Assembly (NCBI RefSeq): GCF_000473995.1
Contig: NC_022571.1
Location: 3,193,416-3,257,415, forward strand
Direction of reading: 5' to 3'
Length of the DNA stretch: 64,000 bases
DNA from: Clostridium saccharobutylicum DSM 13864
GTDB taxonomy: Bacteria > Bacillota > Clostridia > Clostridiales > Clostridiaceae
Of the stretch, positions 29,335 through 39,429 are shown in pieces. The notes beneath the pieces are model-generated. The model saw only the letters and a list, made by a program, of their open reading frames with translations. It did no database searches and had not been told where the DNA came from. Made by a program: the position numbers and the translations under genes. Position 1 is the first letter of the stretch, and the number at the start of each line of letters is the position of its first letter.

Positions 29335-29625
29335 TTATTTTTGTGTGTTATTAGCTACTTTATAAGCTATTCCACTCTTATCAAATTTTATTTTAGTATT
29401 AGCGCTGCTAGTTTCAATAGTTACATACTTATCATCTATGTGTGTAATCTTTCCTACTATACCGCCTCTTGTTACAATTTCATCATGTACTCTTAATTCA
29501 TCTATCATACTTTTGTATTTCTTTTTTCTTTTCCTATCTGGTACTATCATTAAGAAATAAAATACAACTATTATAACTACAAAAGGTAGTATATTAGCAA
29601 ATAGCGCTTGCATATTACTGTTCAT
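29335..29625 (-). CDS. yajC: Preprotein translocase subunit YajC
   Basis: This single-span membrane protein of about 96 residues belongs to the holo-translocon. It has an N-terminal helix (ILPFVVIIVVFYFLMIVPDR), a basic stretch (KRKKKYKSMIDEL) and the typical VHDEIVTRGGIVGKITHIDD domain. GGAGG lies 8 bases before the ATG at 29625; an upstream TTG at 29640 overlaps this site and is rejected. Gene order tgt-yajC-(TIGR04086)-secD-secF matches other clostridia. Confidence 0.94.
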   Translation of the reverse strand: MNSNMQALFANILPFVVIIVVFYFLMIVPDRKRKKKYKSMIDELRVHDEIVTRGGIVGKITHIDDKYVTIETSSANTKIKFDKSGIAYKVANNTQK

Positions 29626-29869
29626 CTCTCTTCCCTCCAATACTTATTTTTTATCACATATAATATTCCATTATAAGTAGTAGTTTACAATTTTTTAAGT
29701 ATAATATCAACATAATTTTATTACTTTTAAGGTTTTATTAATATATCACTCAATGTATTAAAATTATTATCTTAAATTATAAAAAATAAACACGATTTTA
29801 AAATCATTTTTATTTTTTATTTATGCATCCTAAATTATATAATAGATATTTTTATGTATACATATAGTA

Positions 29870-31009
29870 TTAAGCTCTGCCTTCCCATTCTTTTAACTTT
29901 TGTTCCTTGAATTCTTTAAAATAATCTCCATCGATTGCTGCTCTTATATCTTCCATTAATTTATTATAAAAATATAAATTATGTAATACACATAGTCTCA
30001 TAGCAAGCATTTCTTTAGCCTTAAATAAATGTCTGATATAAGCTCTAGTATAATTCTTACATGCTGGACATTGACAGCCTTCCTCTATTGGTCTTTCATC
30101 AAGTTCAAATTTAGCATTCATTAAATTAAGCTTTCCTTCTTTAGTATACACATTACCATGTCTACCATTTCTAGCAGGTAATACACAATCAAAAAAGTCT
30201 ACGCCTCTTTCAACAGCTTCTAATATATTAGCTGGAGTTCCAACTCCCATCAAATATATTGGTTTATCTTCTGGAAGATGTGGTACAACAGCTTCTATTA
30301 CTCTGTACATATCTTCATGACTTTCTCCAACTGCTAAACCTCCAATAGCATATCCATCTAAATCCATCTTTGTTATTTCTTTAGCATGTGCTATTCTTAT
30401 GTCTTCATAAACTCCACCCTGATTTATTCCAAATAACATTTGTTCTTTATTTATTGTATCCGGCATAGAATTTAATCTATCCATTTCCTTTTTACATCTT
30501 TCAAGCCATCTTGTAGTTCTCGCCACTGACTTTAATACATATTCTCTTGGAGCTGGATTTTCAATACATTCATCAAATGCCATAGCAATCGTTGAGGCTA
30601 AATTGCTTTGAATCTGCATAGATTCTTCTGGTCCCATAAAAATTTTTCTTCCATCTATATGAGAATTAAAATATACGCCTTCTTCTTTTATCTTTCTCAT
30701 GGCTGAAAGTGAAAATACTTGGAATCCGCCTGAATCAGTAAGTATTGGTCTATCCCAATTCATAAATTTGTGTAATCCACCTAATTTACTAACTACTTTG
30801 TCACTTGGTCTTAAATGAAGGTGGTATGTATTAGAAAGCTCAACTTGGCATCCTATATCTTTTAAATCCATACTTGAAACCGCACCTTTTATTGCAGCAA
30901 GTGTACCAACATTCATAAATACTGGAGTTTGTATAGTTCCATGAGGAGTTACAAACTGACCTCTTCTCGCATTTCCATCTTTTTTTAACAATGTGTATCT
31001 TTTACTCAC
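29870..31009 (-). CDS. tgt: Queuine/preQ1 tRNA-guanine transglycosylase
   Basis: This enzyme of about 379 residues exchanges guanine 34 of GUN-anticodon tRNAs for preQ1. Visible are VGTLAAIKG, the active-site LTDSGGFQVFSLS with the first catalytic Asp, the nucleophile region FDCVLPARNGRHGNVYT and the zinc site CQCPACKNYTRAY plus a later His. AGAGGTG lies 6 bases before the GTG at 31009, so the GTG at 31018 is not favoured. It follows queA on the same strand, joining two steps of queuosine modification. Confidence 0.96.
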   Translation of the reverse strand: MSKRYTLLKKDGNARRGQFVTPHGTIQTPVFMNVGTLAAIKGAVSSMDLKDIGCQVELSNTYHLHLRPSDKVVSKLGGLHKFMNWDRPILTDSGGFQVFSLSAMRKIKEEGVYFNSHIDGRKIFMGPEESMQIQSNLASTIAMAFDECIENPAPREYVLKSVARTTRWLERCKKEMDRLNSMPDTINKEQMLFGINQGGVYEDIRIAHAKEITKMDLDGYAIGGLAVGESHEDMYRVIEAVVPHLPEDKPIYLMGVGTPANILEAVERGVDFFDCVLPARNGRHGNVYTKEGKLNLMNAKFELDERPIEEGCQCPACKNYTRAYIRHLFKAKEMLAMRLCVLHNLYFYNKLMEDIRAAIDGDYFKEFKEQKLKEWEGRA

Positions 31010-31251
31010 AAGCGTCACCTCTTAATTATAATTTTACATATTCAGCATATTAAATAGAATAATAAACATAATATTAATATACTATTTTTATATGCTTTAT
31101 ATTTATATATTGAAACGCTTGACTAATGTCACCTCATCAGCGTAAACAACAACTAATTAATAAATTTAATATTGCCATTTATTTTTTATAATATTTACTT
31201 AAAAACTGTTAAAAGCTTTATACTTAACTACTCTATGTAAATCTTTAACTT

Positions 31252-32277
31252 TTACTTAATAAACATAGCATCTCCAAATGAGAAAAATCTATATTTTTCT
31301 TTAACTGCTTCATTATAAGCATTTAAAACATGATCTCTTCCAGCTAAAGTTGAAACTAACATTATTAATGTTGATTCTGGTAAATGAAAGTTTGTTATTA
31401 ATCTATCAACAACTTTAAATTTATATCCAGGATAAATGAAAATATTAGTCCATCCACTTTGTTCCTTTACAAAACCATTCTCATCTCCAATAGTTTCTAA
31501 AGTTCTTGTAGATGTAGTTCCAACTGATATAACTTTATTTCCTCTTCTTTTAGTTTCATTTATTATCTCTGCAGTTTCCTTTGAAAGATGATAATATTCT
31601 GAATGCATATCATGTTCTTCTATATTTTCGACCTTTACTGGTCTAAATGTTCCAAGTCCTACATGTAGCGTCAAATAAACTACATTAACACCTTTATCTT
31701 GAATTTGCTTTAATAATTCTTTTGTAAAATGCAATCCTGCTGTTGGTGCTGCTGCTGAACCTTTTTCTTTAGAATAAACAGTTTGATATCTTTCTCTATC
31801 ATCTAATCTTTCATGAATATATGGTGGAAGTGGCATTTCTCCCAACGAATCTAAAACTTCTTCAAATATTCCATCATAATAGAATTCAACAATTCTGTTT
31901 CCATCTTCTTTAACTTCTATTACTTCTGCCTTAAGCTTTCCTTCTCCAAAAGTAAATCTTCTTCCAACTCTTGCGGACTTACCTGGCTTTGCTAAGCATT
32001 CCCACTTGTCTCCTTCAATTCTCTTAAGTAAAAGAAATTCTATTTTACCACCAGTTTCTTCTTTTTCACCAATTAGTCTTGCTGGCATTACCCTAGTATT
32101 ATTTAACACTAAAGTATCCCCTTCATTTAAATACTCTACAACATCATGAAAAACTCTATGTTTTATTTCTCCACTTTCCTTATCCAATACCATAAGTCTT
32201 GAGGTGTCTCTTTTTTCTAAAGGATGTTGTGCTATTAACTCCTCTGGTAAGTAAAAATCAAAATCTTTAACGTTCAT
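31252..32277 (-). CDS. queA: S-adenosylmethionine:tRNA ribosyltransferase-isomerase
   Basis: This 341-residue enzyme transfers and isomerises the ribosyl group of SAM onto preQ1-tRNA to give epoxyqueuosine. It starts [17 protein letters not shown] and contains [25 protein letters not shown] and [20 protein letters not shown]. The open frame continues 30 codons upstream, but length, family start and AGGAGA place the start at 32277. It lies between ruvB and tgt. Confidence 0.96.
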   Translation of the reverse strand: MNVKDFDFYLPEELIAQHPLEKRDTSRLMVLDKESGEIKHRVFHDVVEYLNEGDTLVLNNTRVMPARLIGEKEETGGKIEFLLLKRIEGDKWECLAKPGKSARVGRRFTFGEGKLKAEVIEVKEDGNRIVEFYYDGIFEEVLDSLGEMPLPPYIHERLDDRERYQTVYSKEKGSAAAPTAGLHFTKELLKQIQDKGVNVVYLTLHVGLGTFRPVKVENIEEHDMHSEYYHLSKETAEIINETKRRGNKVISVGTTSTRTLETIGDENGFVKEQSGWTNIFIYPGYKFKVVDRLITNFHLPESTLIMLVSTLAGRDHVLNAYNEAVKEKYRFFSFGDAMFIK

Positions 32278-32463
32278 TTCTTTCTCTTCTCCTAACTTTA
32301 CACATATGAAATAAAACACTAATTTACATATAAATCTTAATTTCAAATAATTATTAAATATGTTCATTTCATAATTATTAATTTTATTAGTAACCTAATA
32401 AAATGTAAATTAAAGTACTTCATCTAGTAAATTATTTTTATTCCAAACATGATTTAATATCCT

Positions 32464-33504
32464 TTAATTATCAAAAAATGTTTTTTGTCTCTTATCTCTA
32501 TTTTTCATTTTAGAAGTATTAACTTTTCCAAAATGTTCATATGCTTTATCACTTGCAATTCTCCCTCTTGGAGTTCTTATAATAAATCCTTGCTGAAGTA
32601 AATAAGGCTCATAAACATCTTCGATTGTTCCAAGTTCTTCTCCTATAAAATAAGAAAGAGTTTCAATTCCAACTGGCCCGCCATTAAAATTATCTATGAT
32701 AGCTTCTAAAATTTTATTATCAACTTTATCAAAACCTTGATTATCAACTTCCAATAATTCTAATGCCGCTTTAGCTTCTTTTAGTGAAATTAATTTATCA
32801 GATTTCACTTCCGAATAATCTCTAACTCTTTTAAGCAATCTATTTGCAATTCTTGGAGTACCTCTAGATCTTCTTGCAATCTCAAATGCTCCTTCTTCTG
32901 TAATTTTACATCCAAATACAGCAGCACTTCTAACTACTATTTCTTTAAGCTCATTATTAGTATAATACTCCATTGCACAAAGTACACCAAATCTATCTCT
33001 AAGCGGAGATGTAAGCATCCCTATTCTTGTTGTTGCCCCTATAAGAGTAAACTTAGGGAGATCTATTCTTATAGATTTAGCTGCTGCACCCTTTCCTATG
33101 ACTATATCTAACGCATAATCCTCCATTGCAGGATACAATATTTCTTCAACATTCCTATTTAATCTATGAATTTCATCAATAAACAAAACATCATAATCTT
33201 TTAAGGTAGTTAAAATTGCAGCTAAATCCCCAGCTCTTTCAATTGCTGGCCCTGAAGTCACCTTTAAATCTCCTCCCATTTCCTTAGCAATAATATTGGC
33301 TAAAGTAGTTTTACCTAAACCTGGTGGTCCATACAAAAGTGCATGATCTAAAGCTTCTTCTCTTTTCTTTGCTGCCTTTATAAATATATCTAATCGTTCT
33401 TTAACTTTCTCTTGTCCTATATATTCATTTATTTTTTGAGGCCTTAAACTAAGTTCTGACTTAGAATCTTCCTGAAGCTCACTCGGCATAACTATTCTTT
33501 CCAT
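32464..33504 (-). CDS. ruvB: Holliday junction branch migration helicase RuvB
   Basis: This 346-residue AAA+ motor drives branch migration with RuvA. Motifs include [16 protein letters not shown], Walker [12 protein letters not shown], Walker [11 protein letters not shown], sensor 1 LIGATTR, and the C-terminal winged helix with [18 protein letters not shown] precedes the ATG. It directly follows ruvA by 85 bases. Confidence 0.98.
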   Translation of the reverse strand: MERIVMPSELQEDSKSELSLRPQKINEYIGQEKVKERLDIFIKAAKKREEALDHALLYGPPGLGKTTLANIIAKEMGGDLKVTSGPAIERAGDLAAILTTLKDYDVLFIDEIHRLNRNVEEILYPAMEDYALDIVIGKGAAAKSIRIDLPKFTLIGATTRIGMLTSPLRDRFGVLCAMEYYTNNELKEIVVRSAAVFGCKITEEGAFEIARRSRGTPRIANRLLKRVRDYSEVKSDKLISLKEAKAALELLEVDNQGFDKVDNKILEAIIDNFNGGPVGIETLSYFIGEELGTIEDVYEPYLLQQGFIIRTPRGRIASDKAYEHFGKVNTSKMKNRDKRQKTFFDN

Positions 33505-33589
33505 ATTGTAATGCCCCCTTAATTTTTAATTGTTTTTCTTATATTATATTATTGATGCATTTACATTCAAAATTTATATTCTTAAAATA

Positions 33590-34186
33590 TTATCCCATTA
33601 GCGCTTTTAATGAAGCTTTAATTATATTTTCAACAGTATCATCTTTATTTACAGTCTTAAGAACCGTTTCAGATTCTTTTTCACTATATCCAAGTGCTAT
33701 TAATGCACTTAAGGCTTCCGATAAAACCATAGTATTTTCATTATCTAGAATTCCATCTTCACCTACATTATCTAACAATTCATCTGGCTTTAATTTATCT
33801 TTAAGCTCTAAAACAATTCTAGCTGCTGTTTTTTTGCCTATACCAACACCTCTGCATATATGCTTTTCATCACCAGTCATTATTGCATATTTTAAATTAT
33901 TAACTCTACTTATAGATAACAATGATAATGCTGCCTTAGGACCTACTCCACTAATTGTTAAAAGCAACTTAAACATTTCTAGTTCTTCTTTAGACTCAAA
34001 TCCATATAACCCAAGAAAATCTTCTCTTACAATTTGATCTAAATATAACATTATTTCTTCGCCACATTTAGGCACTGAAGACATTGTAGCACCTGACGTA
34101 AATATCTTATATCCGATTCCGTTGTTTTCTACAACTATATAGTCTTTGTTCATTCCTATATATGTTCCCTTAATATATTCATACAT
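33590..34186 (-). CDS. ruvA: Holliday junction branch migration protein RuvA
   Basis: This junction-binding tetramer subunit has about 198 residues. It starts YEYIKGTYIGMNKDYIVVEN with the OB domain, has the HhH motifs (LLTISGVGPKAALSLLS and GVGIGKKTAARIVLELKDKL) and ends with the RuvB-interacting domain (SALIALGYSEKES). GGAGG lies about 11 bases before the ATG at 34186; the earlier TTG at 34204 has no box. Confidence 0.96.
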   Translation of the reverse strand: MYEYIKGTYIGMNKDYIVVENNGIGYKIFTSGATMSSVPKCGEEIMLYLDQIVREDFLGLYGFESKEELEMFKLLLTISGVGPKAALSLLSISRVNNLKYAIMTGDEKHICRGVGIGKKTAARIVLELKDKLKPDELLDNVGEDGILDNENTMVLSEALSALIALGYSEKESETVLKTVNKDDTVENIIKASLKALMG

Positions 34187-34218
34187 ATATATTTTTTCCT
34201 CCAAGATTTATTTAAGCA

Positions 34219-34382
34219 TCAAGCACAATCAAATAAATAACGAGTTCATTTGACAGCCTATTTCTCATAATCCTTCTTTGTCAAATCCACTTAATGGCGT
34301 ACTATGATGACTATTTTTCTCTTTGCCTGATGAAAAATAGTCATGGAAACTTTGGACTTGTTATTTATTTTTATGTACCTAA
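34219..34382. repeat. Family 1 palindromic element, long form (diverged)
   Basis: The left end AAGCACAATCAAATAAATAA and the right end GTTATTTATTTTTATGTACCT are diverged inverted ends. The interior carries TTTGCCTGATGAAAAATAGT and GACTTTGG-like arms shared in inverse orientation with the copy at 35318-35477. Confidence 0.7.
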
Positions 34383-34569
34383 AAAACCAACTAAATTTAT
34401 ACAATAGAATACAACCCAAAGTAGATTAGCATAGCTTTTCTATTATTGGGTTACTTTTAATATGCCTTATATTCCTTATATTCTTTATAACCAAGTATCA
34501 TATAACGCATTTATTCCAAATCTAACTTATACTTTATCATTTTACAAGAAATCTTTCAACCTGCAATTT

Positions 34570-34640
34570 ATGCACATGAAAAATAACAAGTCCATCTGCC
34601 AAGATTATTTTGGACTTGTTATTTTCATTCATGTACGTAA
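34570..34640. repeat. Family 1 palindromic element, short form
   Basis: Arms GCACATGAAAAATAACAAGTCC and GGACTTGTTATTTTCATTCATGT pair nearly perfectly around a 20-base loop. It lies just downstream of the BofC-like gene stop codon and may terminate it. Confidence 0.7.
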
Positions 34641-34657
34641 TATTATATTGAAATTAA

Positions 34658-35239
34658 CTATGATAAAAATTCTGATAAGTTTTCTTCCGCATCTTCTTTT
34701 GAATCATATTCAAATTCAAAATTTTTTATCTTTGTTTTATCTCCTTCTGTTAAACTATCAAATTTCTTACCGTCTGAATATACATCCTCTTTATTTTCGA
34801 TAGTTAATGTTCCAGTATTATCAGTCTTGTATATAGCTAAATACCCATCTTTCTCTCCAATGTAATACTTATTAGGTTTAACTGCTTTAGAAGCATCTCT
34901 TTTATATGTTAGTTCACCATTAGATGCTAATTCTAACGCATATCCTTTTTGATTCAATGCTTTTGATAATTGTGCTTGAGTCAAGTCGCCATCTATATTT
35001 AACTCTTTTTTAAGCTCTGCTATAGTTGATTCCTTTTCTTTCTTCTCACCTGCGAACAAATATATCTTTGTACTATCATCTAATCCGCTTTGCCCTTTAG
35101 TTTGACTTACTTCTGTAGTATTATTAGTTGTATCAGCATTTTTATTTTTGAAATATCTACCTGTCAAATAATAACTTATGGAAAATATAAGTGCTAATAA
35201 TATAATCATTGAAATTAATATTTTCTTCTTATTTATCAT
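34658..35239 (-). CDS. BofC C-terminal domain-like membrane-anchored protein
   Basis: This protein of about 193 residues has an N-terminal signal/anchor helix (ILISMIILLALIFSISYYL), a Thr/Asn-rich linker, a middle alpha/beta region and a C-terminal domain resembling BofC (YYIGEKDGYLAIYKTD and EDVYSDGKKFDSLTEGDK). Bacillus BofC regulates intercompartmental sigma-K signalling during sporulation, and bofC lies upstream of ruvA there, as here. AGGAG lies 8 bases before the ATG at 35239. The middle region has no match I recognise, so function is inferred only from the C-terminal similarity and synteny. Confidence 0.7.
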   Translation of the reverse strand: MINKKKILISMIILLALIFSISYYLTGRYFKNKNADTTNNTTEVSQTKGQSGLDDSTKIYLFAGEKKEKESTIAELKKELNIDGDLTQAQLSKALNQKGYALELASNGELTYKRDASKAVKPNKYYIGEKDGYLAIYKTDNTGTLTIENKEDVYSDGKKFDSLTEGDKTKIKNFEFEYDSKEDAEENLSEFLS

Positions 35240-35317
35240 AATAATCACTCCTCTTTTTAGGAGTATTGACTACTATAATCATATATATACATTATTTAAA
35301 ATAAATTATTTACTTTA

Positions 35318-35477
35318 ATCACAATCAAAAAATAACAAGTCAATTTGCCATACTATTTTTCATCATCCGCATCGACAAATTGACATAATAGTTCTACTAC
35401 GACGGCGATTCACCTCTTTGCCTGATGAAAAATATCCATGACAACTCTGGACCTGTTATTTATTTTCATATGCCTTA
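35318..35477. repeat. Family 1 palindromic element, long form
   Basis: The ends are ACAATCAAAAAATAACAAGT and ATTTATTTTCATATGCCTTA. The interior is the inverse orientation of the 16061-16225 copy, with TTCACCTCTTTGCCTGATGA matching its reverse complement. The last three bases form the TAA stop of the neighbouring radical SAM gene. Confidence 0.8.
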
Positions 35478-36344
35478 TCTAACTCTATTTATAAATCCAC
35501 ATCTTTTACATAAATCTTCTACTGCTTTTCTCCCTGAAAATCCATCATAAATATCTTTAGCTCTTTTAGAATTTAATATTTCTTCTAAATCTTGTTTGAA
35601 TATATTTCCAAGTTTGATACTTCCCTCACTATCTAAACAGCACGGTACTACTGTTCCATCAACTAAAACACCTATTTGATCTCTTAATCCATAACAAAAA
35701 GCTCTCTCCCCTAGTTCTTCAACCGTGAGAGATGGCCACATAAATTTTTCACCCATACTAAGATATAAATTTTTCTTTAATTTAAAACTATTCTTTTCTT
35801 TTAGAATCTTTTTAAGATCTTCTTTAAGTTCAAATTTTTCTTCTAACAATTTAAATATATCTACATTCATATCATTATTAGCTGTATACTTAGTATCCAA
35901 GTTCCATAATCTTAAAGAACATATAATTTCAGTTTTTTCGGTTGCTTCCCTAACAAAATTAATTATATTTTCTATGTATACATCAAAATCAACATTTTCT
36001 TCATTAGCTTCAAAACTATGTAGTGAAATATTCACTTGTCTCAAGGCTGGTGCCTTTAATAATATATCTTTAACATTTTCTATCAATGTACCATTAGTGG
36101 TTATATTAACACGTAATTGATTTTCTCTGCTTATGTCCAAAAACTGTTCAAGTTCTTTATTTAAAAACGGCTCCCCCATAAGATGAAGATAAATATGATC
36201 TGTGTACGGTTTGATGTTTTTTATAATATGTTGAAATGAGTTTCTATCCATAAATTCTAATTTTCTAGATGTCTTAGGACAAAAGTTACAGCTTAAATTG
36301 CAGACATTAGTTATTTCTATATAGACTTTTTTAAATTTTTTCAT
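35475..36344 (-). CDS. Radical SAM protein with SPASM-like C-terminus
   Basis: This 289-residue protein has the CNLSCNFCPK (CxxxCxxC) cluster motif near residue 14, a GEPFLN glycine motif and a C-terminal SPASM-like region with CYGLRDQIGVLVDG, VVPCCLDSEG and LCKRCGF that could bind a second cluster. Such proteins modify peptides, cofactors or proteins; the substrate is unknown. Its ATG overlaps the stop codon of the LysR regulator by four bases, so the two are one operon. The stop codon is provided by a palindromic repeat. Confidence 0.88.
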   Translation of the reverse strand: MKKFKKVYIEITNVCNLSCNFCPKTSRKLEFMDRNSFQHIIKNIKPYTDHIYLHLMGEPFLNKELEQFLDISRENQLRVNITTNGTLIENVKDILLKAPALRQVNISLHSFEANEENVDFDVYIENIINFVREATEKTEIICSLRLWNLDTKYTANNDMNVDIFKLLEEKFELKEDLKKILKEKNSFKLKKNLYLSMGEKFMWPSLTVEELGERAFCYGLRDQIGVLVDGTVVPCCLDSEGSIKLGNIFKQDLEEILNSKRAKDIYDGFSGRKAVEDLCKRCGFINRVR

Positions 36345-37246
36345 AAAGTGTGCTCCTTATAAATTTCTCTTTCAATCGAATTGTTTAAAATTATCTCTTT
36401 TATCCTTTGTTCATTTAAAGTGAGATAACCATTTCTTTTCAATGCAAATGATATATAAAATTTTATCGGCTTACAAAGTGGTATAGTCTTTATTGTATTC
36501 ATATTGTTAACAGCCATATCTATCATTATCCCAATCCCAAGTCCTGAAGCAATAAGTGATTTTGCTGTTTGTATTTCTTCTGTATAATAAAAATTTTCCA
36601 TTGATAAATTATTTTCTTTGCAAAGTTTTTCAAGAACTTCATTATGTATATATGAATTTCCAAGTACTATAAATTGTTCATCTAATAAATCTTTAAAATC
36701 TATCTTTTCTTTTTTAGAAAACTTATGATTATGACTCATACATACCTTAAATTCATCTATTTTCAAAATACTTGCTTCTAAGTTTTCTTCTTCTAATGGT
36801 TGAAGTGAACCTATAAGTGCCATATCAACTTCATTAGATAATAACAATTCTTTCATTGTTACAGAACCTTTTTCAACAAGTTCAATATTTCTAGCAAATC
36901 CATTGACAACTATTTCTTCCATGATTGTTGGAAAGAAATATGCCCCTATCATAGGAGGAACTCCTAATCTTATATTTCCACCACTTATTTTTGATATTTC
37001 TAATTTTATTTCTTTAATTTCACCAAGTACATTTTGCGTATGCTTTTTTAAAATTTCTCCAGCTTTTGTTAGTGATATTTGCTTCTCTGAATGATTTCTT
37101 ATTACAAGTTTTGTATTCAATTCTTTTTCTATTCTCTTTACTGCCATTGTTATAGAAGGCTGAGAAATATAAAATTTTTCTGCTGTTTTAGTAAAATTTT
37201 TAAATTCACATAAATAGTGAAAATACTCTAAATCCTTAAGATTCAT
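36341..37246 (-). CDS. LysR-family transcriptional regulator
   Basis: This 301-residue regulator has the N-terminal winged helix-turn-helix (DLEYFHYLCEFKNFTKTAEK, then YISQPSITMAVKRIEKEL) and a periplasmic-binding-like effector domain starting near GGNIRLGVPPM. LysR proteins usually sense small ligands and control adjacent genes. Here the next gene, in the same direction and overlapping, is a radical SAM protein. Autoregulation of the pair is likely but not shown; no clear T-N11-A operator was located. Confidence 0.93.
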   Translation of the reverse strand: MNLKDLEYFHYLCEFKNFTKTAEKFYISQPSITMAVKRIEKELNTKLVIRNHSEKQISLTKAGEILKKHTQNVLGEIKEIKLEISKISGGNIRLGVPPMIGAYFFPTIMEEIVVNGFARNIELVEKGSVTMKELLLSNEVDMALIGSLQPLEEENLEASILKIDEFKVCMSHNHKFSKKEKIDFKDLLDEQFIVLGNSYIHNEVLEKLCKENNLSMENFYYTEEIQTAKSLIASGLGIGIMIDMAVNNMNTIKTIPLCKPIKFYISFALKRNGYLTLNEQRIKEIILNNSIEREIYKEHTL

Positions 37247-37340
37247 ACCTACACGTCCCCTTTAGAAATAAGAATACACCATTTATTAAAAGTAAGCAAA
37301 TACTTAAATTCGATATCAATATAGATAAACTACTCAGGAT

Positions 37341-37425
37341 TTAGACTTATGTGGTAACTTACCGAAATCAAATACATTTGTGTTCCACAGGACTATGAAA
37401 ATTTCACACAAATGTATTTGATATC
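37341..37425. repeat. Family 2 palindromic hairpin
   Basis: The element starts TAGACTTATGTGGTAACTTA and has arms ATCAAATACATTTGTG and CACAAATGTATTTGAT, a perfect 16-bp stem. The right-hand CATAAGTCTA end is missing or rearranged: an inverted piece (CTTTGAAATATAT) appears nearby at about 37460. Confidence 0.65.
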
Positions 37426-37490
37426 TATTAGATAAACAAACTACAAACCATGCTCAAACTTTGAAATATATTCTACACTAGAAAGAAGCT

Positions 37491-37684
37491 GTATCCTTTT
37501 TCGGAGTGTTGCATTAATAATTTAGGTGTAGGCATTTCTTCAATAGAAGTTGTTCCTTTCTTGCTTGTCACAAAAGTGAGCGCTTACCTTGTGAGCATGC
37601 GAGAATGGGTACAACTTCTGATGGTAGAAATCCACAGCTAAATTATCTAGCAACCGAGAAAAAGAATACAGCTTTTTTCGATAA
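37491..37684. repeat. Family 2 long rod element, copy 2 of 2
   Basis: This 194-base copy matches 15011-15204 along its full length, for example CTTTTTCGGAGTGTTGC and GTAGAAATCCACAGCTAA. The outer stem changes from GCTATATT/AATATAGC to GCTGTATC/AATACAGC, so one base pair is kept by paired substitution. It lies just beyond the stop codon of the malic enzyme gene. Confidence 0.75.
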
Positions 37685-37714
37685 ATTATATCATAACTCT
37701 AAATTCTACGTTGT

Positions 37715-39352
37715 TTATCTATAGTATGGTTCCCAAATTTGCTTTTGAACTACATCCATTGCAGTTTCTTCTGTAACATCTGCTCTATTAACACCATCTT
37801 TTATTGCTTGTTTTACTACTGCTGTTGCTACAAGTTTTGATGCTTCTCTAAGTTTTGCTACTGGTGGAAGCATTGGTGCTCCTGGTTTTGAAAGGTCTTG
37901 TAATGATGCAATTCCATGTGCTGCAGCAGATAGCATATTATCTGTAACTACTTTTGCCTTTGCAACTATTATTCCAAATCCAAGACCTGGATAAAGTAAT
38001 GCATTATTTGCTTGACCTATGTTATAAGTCACACCATTGTATTCTACCGGATTAGATGGACTTCCTGTTACAACCAACGCTCTACCATCGCTCCATTTTA
38101 TTATATCTTCTGCTTTTGCTTCACAAAGTTTTGTTGGATTTGAAATAGGCATAATTGCTGGTCTTTCATTTAACTTCGCCATATTCTTAACAACAGCTTC
38201 TGTAAATGCTCCAGGTACTCCAGAAGTTCCAATAAGTACTGTAGGCTTAACTTCTTCTACTATTTGTGCTAAATCTGTTAAAGGAGTTTCAAACTCACCT
38301 TTTTTACGCGCATATTTCTTTTGTCCTTCTGTTAGATTATCCATATCTTCTGTAACAAGTCCATATCTATCTACTAGATAAAAATGCTTTGCAGCTTCTT
38401 CCTCAGTTAATCCACTTCTTAATTTTTCTGAGAAAATTTGATCTGATACCCCAACACCAGCAGTACCACCACCAAACACTAATATTCTATGTTCCTTCAC
38501 TGGAATGTTTGTAACTTTAGCTACTGCATTAAGTGCAGATACCATCATTACTCCTGTCCCTTGAATATCATCATTAAATGTACATATTTTGTCTCTGTAT
38601 TTTTCAAGAATTCTGCTTGCATTTCCACGTCCAAAGTCTTCCCAATGCATAAGTACTTCTGGGAATAATTCCATAGAAACCTTAACAAATTCCTCTATAA
38701 AATTATCATATTTTTCTCCAGTAACTCTTTCATGTTTATTTCCCAAATATAATGGATCATTTAAAAGTTTTTCATTATTTGTTCCTGCATCAATTACTAC
38801 TGGAAGAACATTCTTTGGATTAATTCCAGCAGCTACAGTATAAACTGCAAGCTTTCCAACTGAAATATCAACCCCTTGAACTCCCCAGTCTCCGATTCCA
38901 AGTACACCTTCTCCGTCTGTTACAACTATAAGTTTTATTTCATCAAGGTCTTTTAATGAAGCTTGTATTGATTTTCTTATATCCTTAATATTATTTACTG
39001 AAAGGAATACAGCATCCTTTGGAGTATCATATTTCTTTGAATAATTTATAACTGCATCTCCTATAGTTGGTGTGTATATAATAGGTAATAATTCTTTAAC
39101 ATGCTTACTTATAACATAGTAAAATAATGTACGATTTGTGTCATATAAATTCATTACAAAAAGATGTTTTTCAAGATTATCATCAAAACATTTAATTCGT
39201 TCATAAACTATTTTTTCTTGCTCATCAATAGTTCTTATTGCATTAGGCAGCAAACCAACAAGATCATATTTTTTTCTTTCTTCCTCAGTAAATGCTGTTC
39301 CTTTATTTAAGAATGGATTTCTTAATAATTCTTGTCCTTTTAAATTGTTCAT
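37715..39352 (-). CDS. NAD-dependent malic enzyme / malolactic enzyme family
   Basis: This protein of about 545 residues has the complete family pattern: NPFLNKGTAFTEEER, MNLYDTNRTLFYYVIS, the malate/metal site VTDGEGVLGIGDWGVQG, HWEDFGRGNA and CTFNDDIQGTGV, and the NAD-binding VFGGGTAGVGVS. Malic enzyme converts malate to pyruvate, CO2 and NADH. Malolactic enzyme gives lactate and belongs to the same clade, which the N-terminus resembles, so the reaction is not settled. GGGAG lies 9 bases before the ATG at 39352. The upstream gene is a dicarboxylate transporter, giving a malate-utilisation operon. Confidence 0.92.
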   Translation of the reverse strand: MNNLKGQELLRNPFLNKGTAFTEEERKKYDLVGLLPNAIRTIDEQEKIVYERIKCFDDNLEKHLFVMNLYDTNRTLFYYVISKHVKELLPIIYTPTIGDAVINYSKKYDTPKDAVFLSVNNIKDIRKSIQASLKDLDEIKLIVVTDGEGVLGIGDWGVQGVDISVGKLAVYTVAAGINPKNVLPVVIDAGTNNEKLLNDPLYLGNKHERVTGEKYDNFIEEFVKVSMELFPEVLMHWEDFGRGNASRILEKYRDKICTFNDDIQGTGVMMVSALNAVAKVTNIPVKEHRILVFGGGTAGVGVSDQIFSEKLRSGLTEEEAAKHFYLVDRYGLVTEDMDNLTEGQKKYARKKGEFETPLTDLAQIVEEVKPTVLIGTSGVPGAFTEAVVKNMAKLNERPAIMPISNPTKLCEAKAEDIIKWSDGRALVVTGSPSNPVEYNGVTYNIGQANNALLYPGLGFGIIVAKAKVVTDNMLSAAAHGIASLQDLSKPGAPMLPPVAKLREASKLVATAVVKQAIKDGVNRADVTEETAMDVVQKQIWEPYYR

Positions 39353-39429
39353 TTTTAACACTCCCTCTTAATAAGTATGATTTAAAATCTACTTACATAT
39401 TACAATATTTTCGTTTTATTTTTTATATG

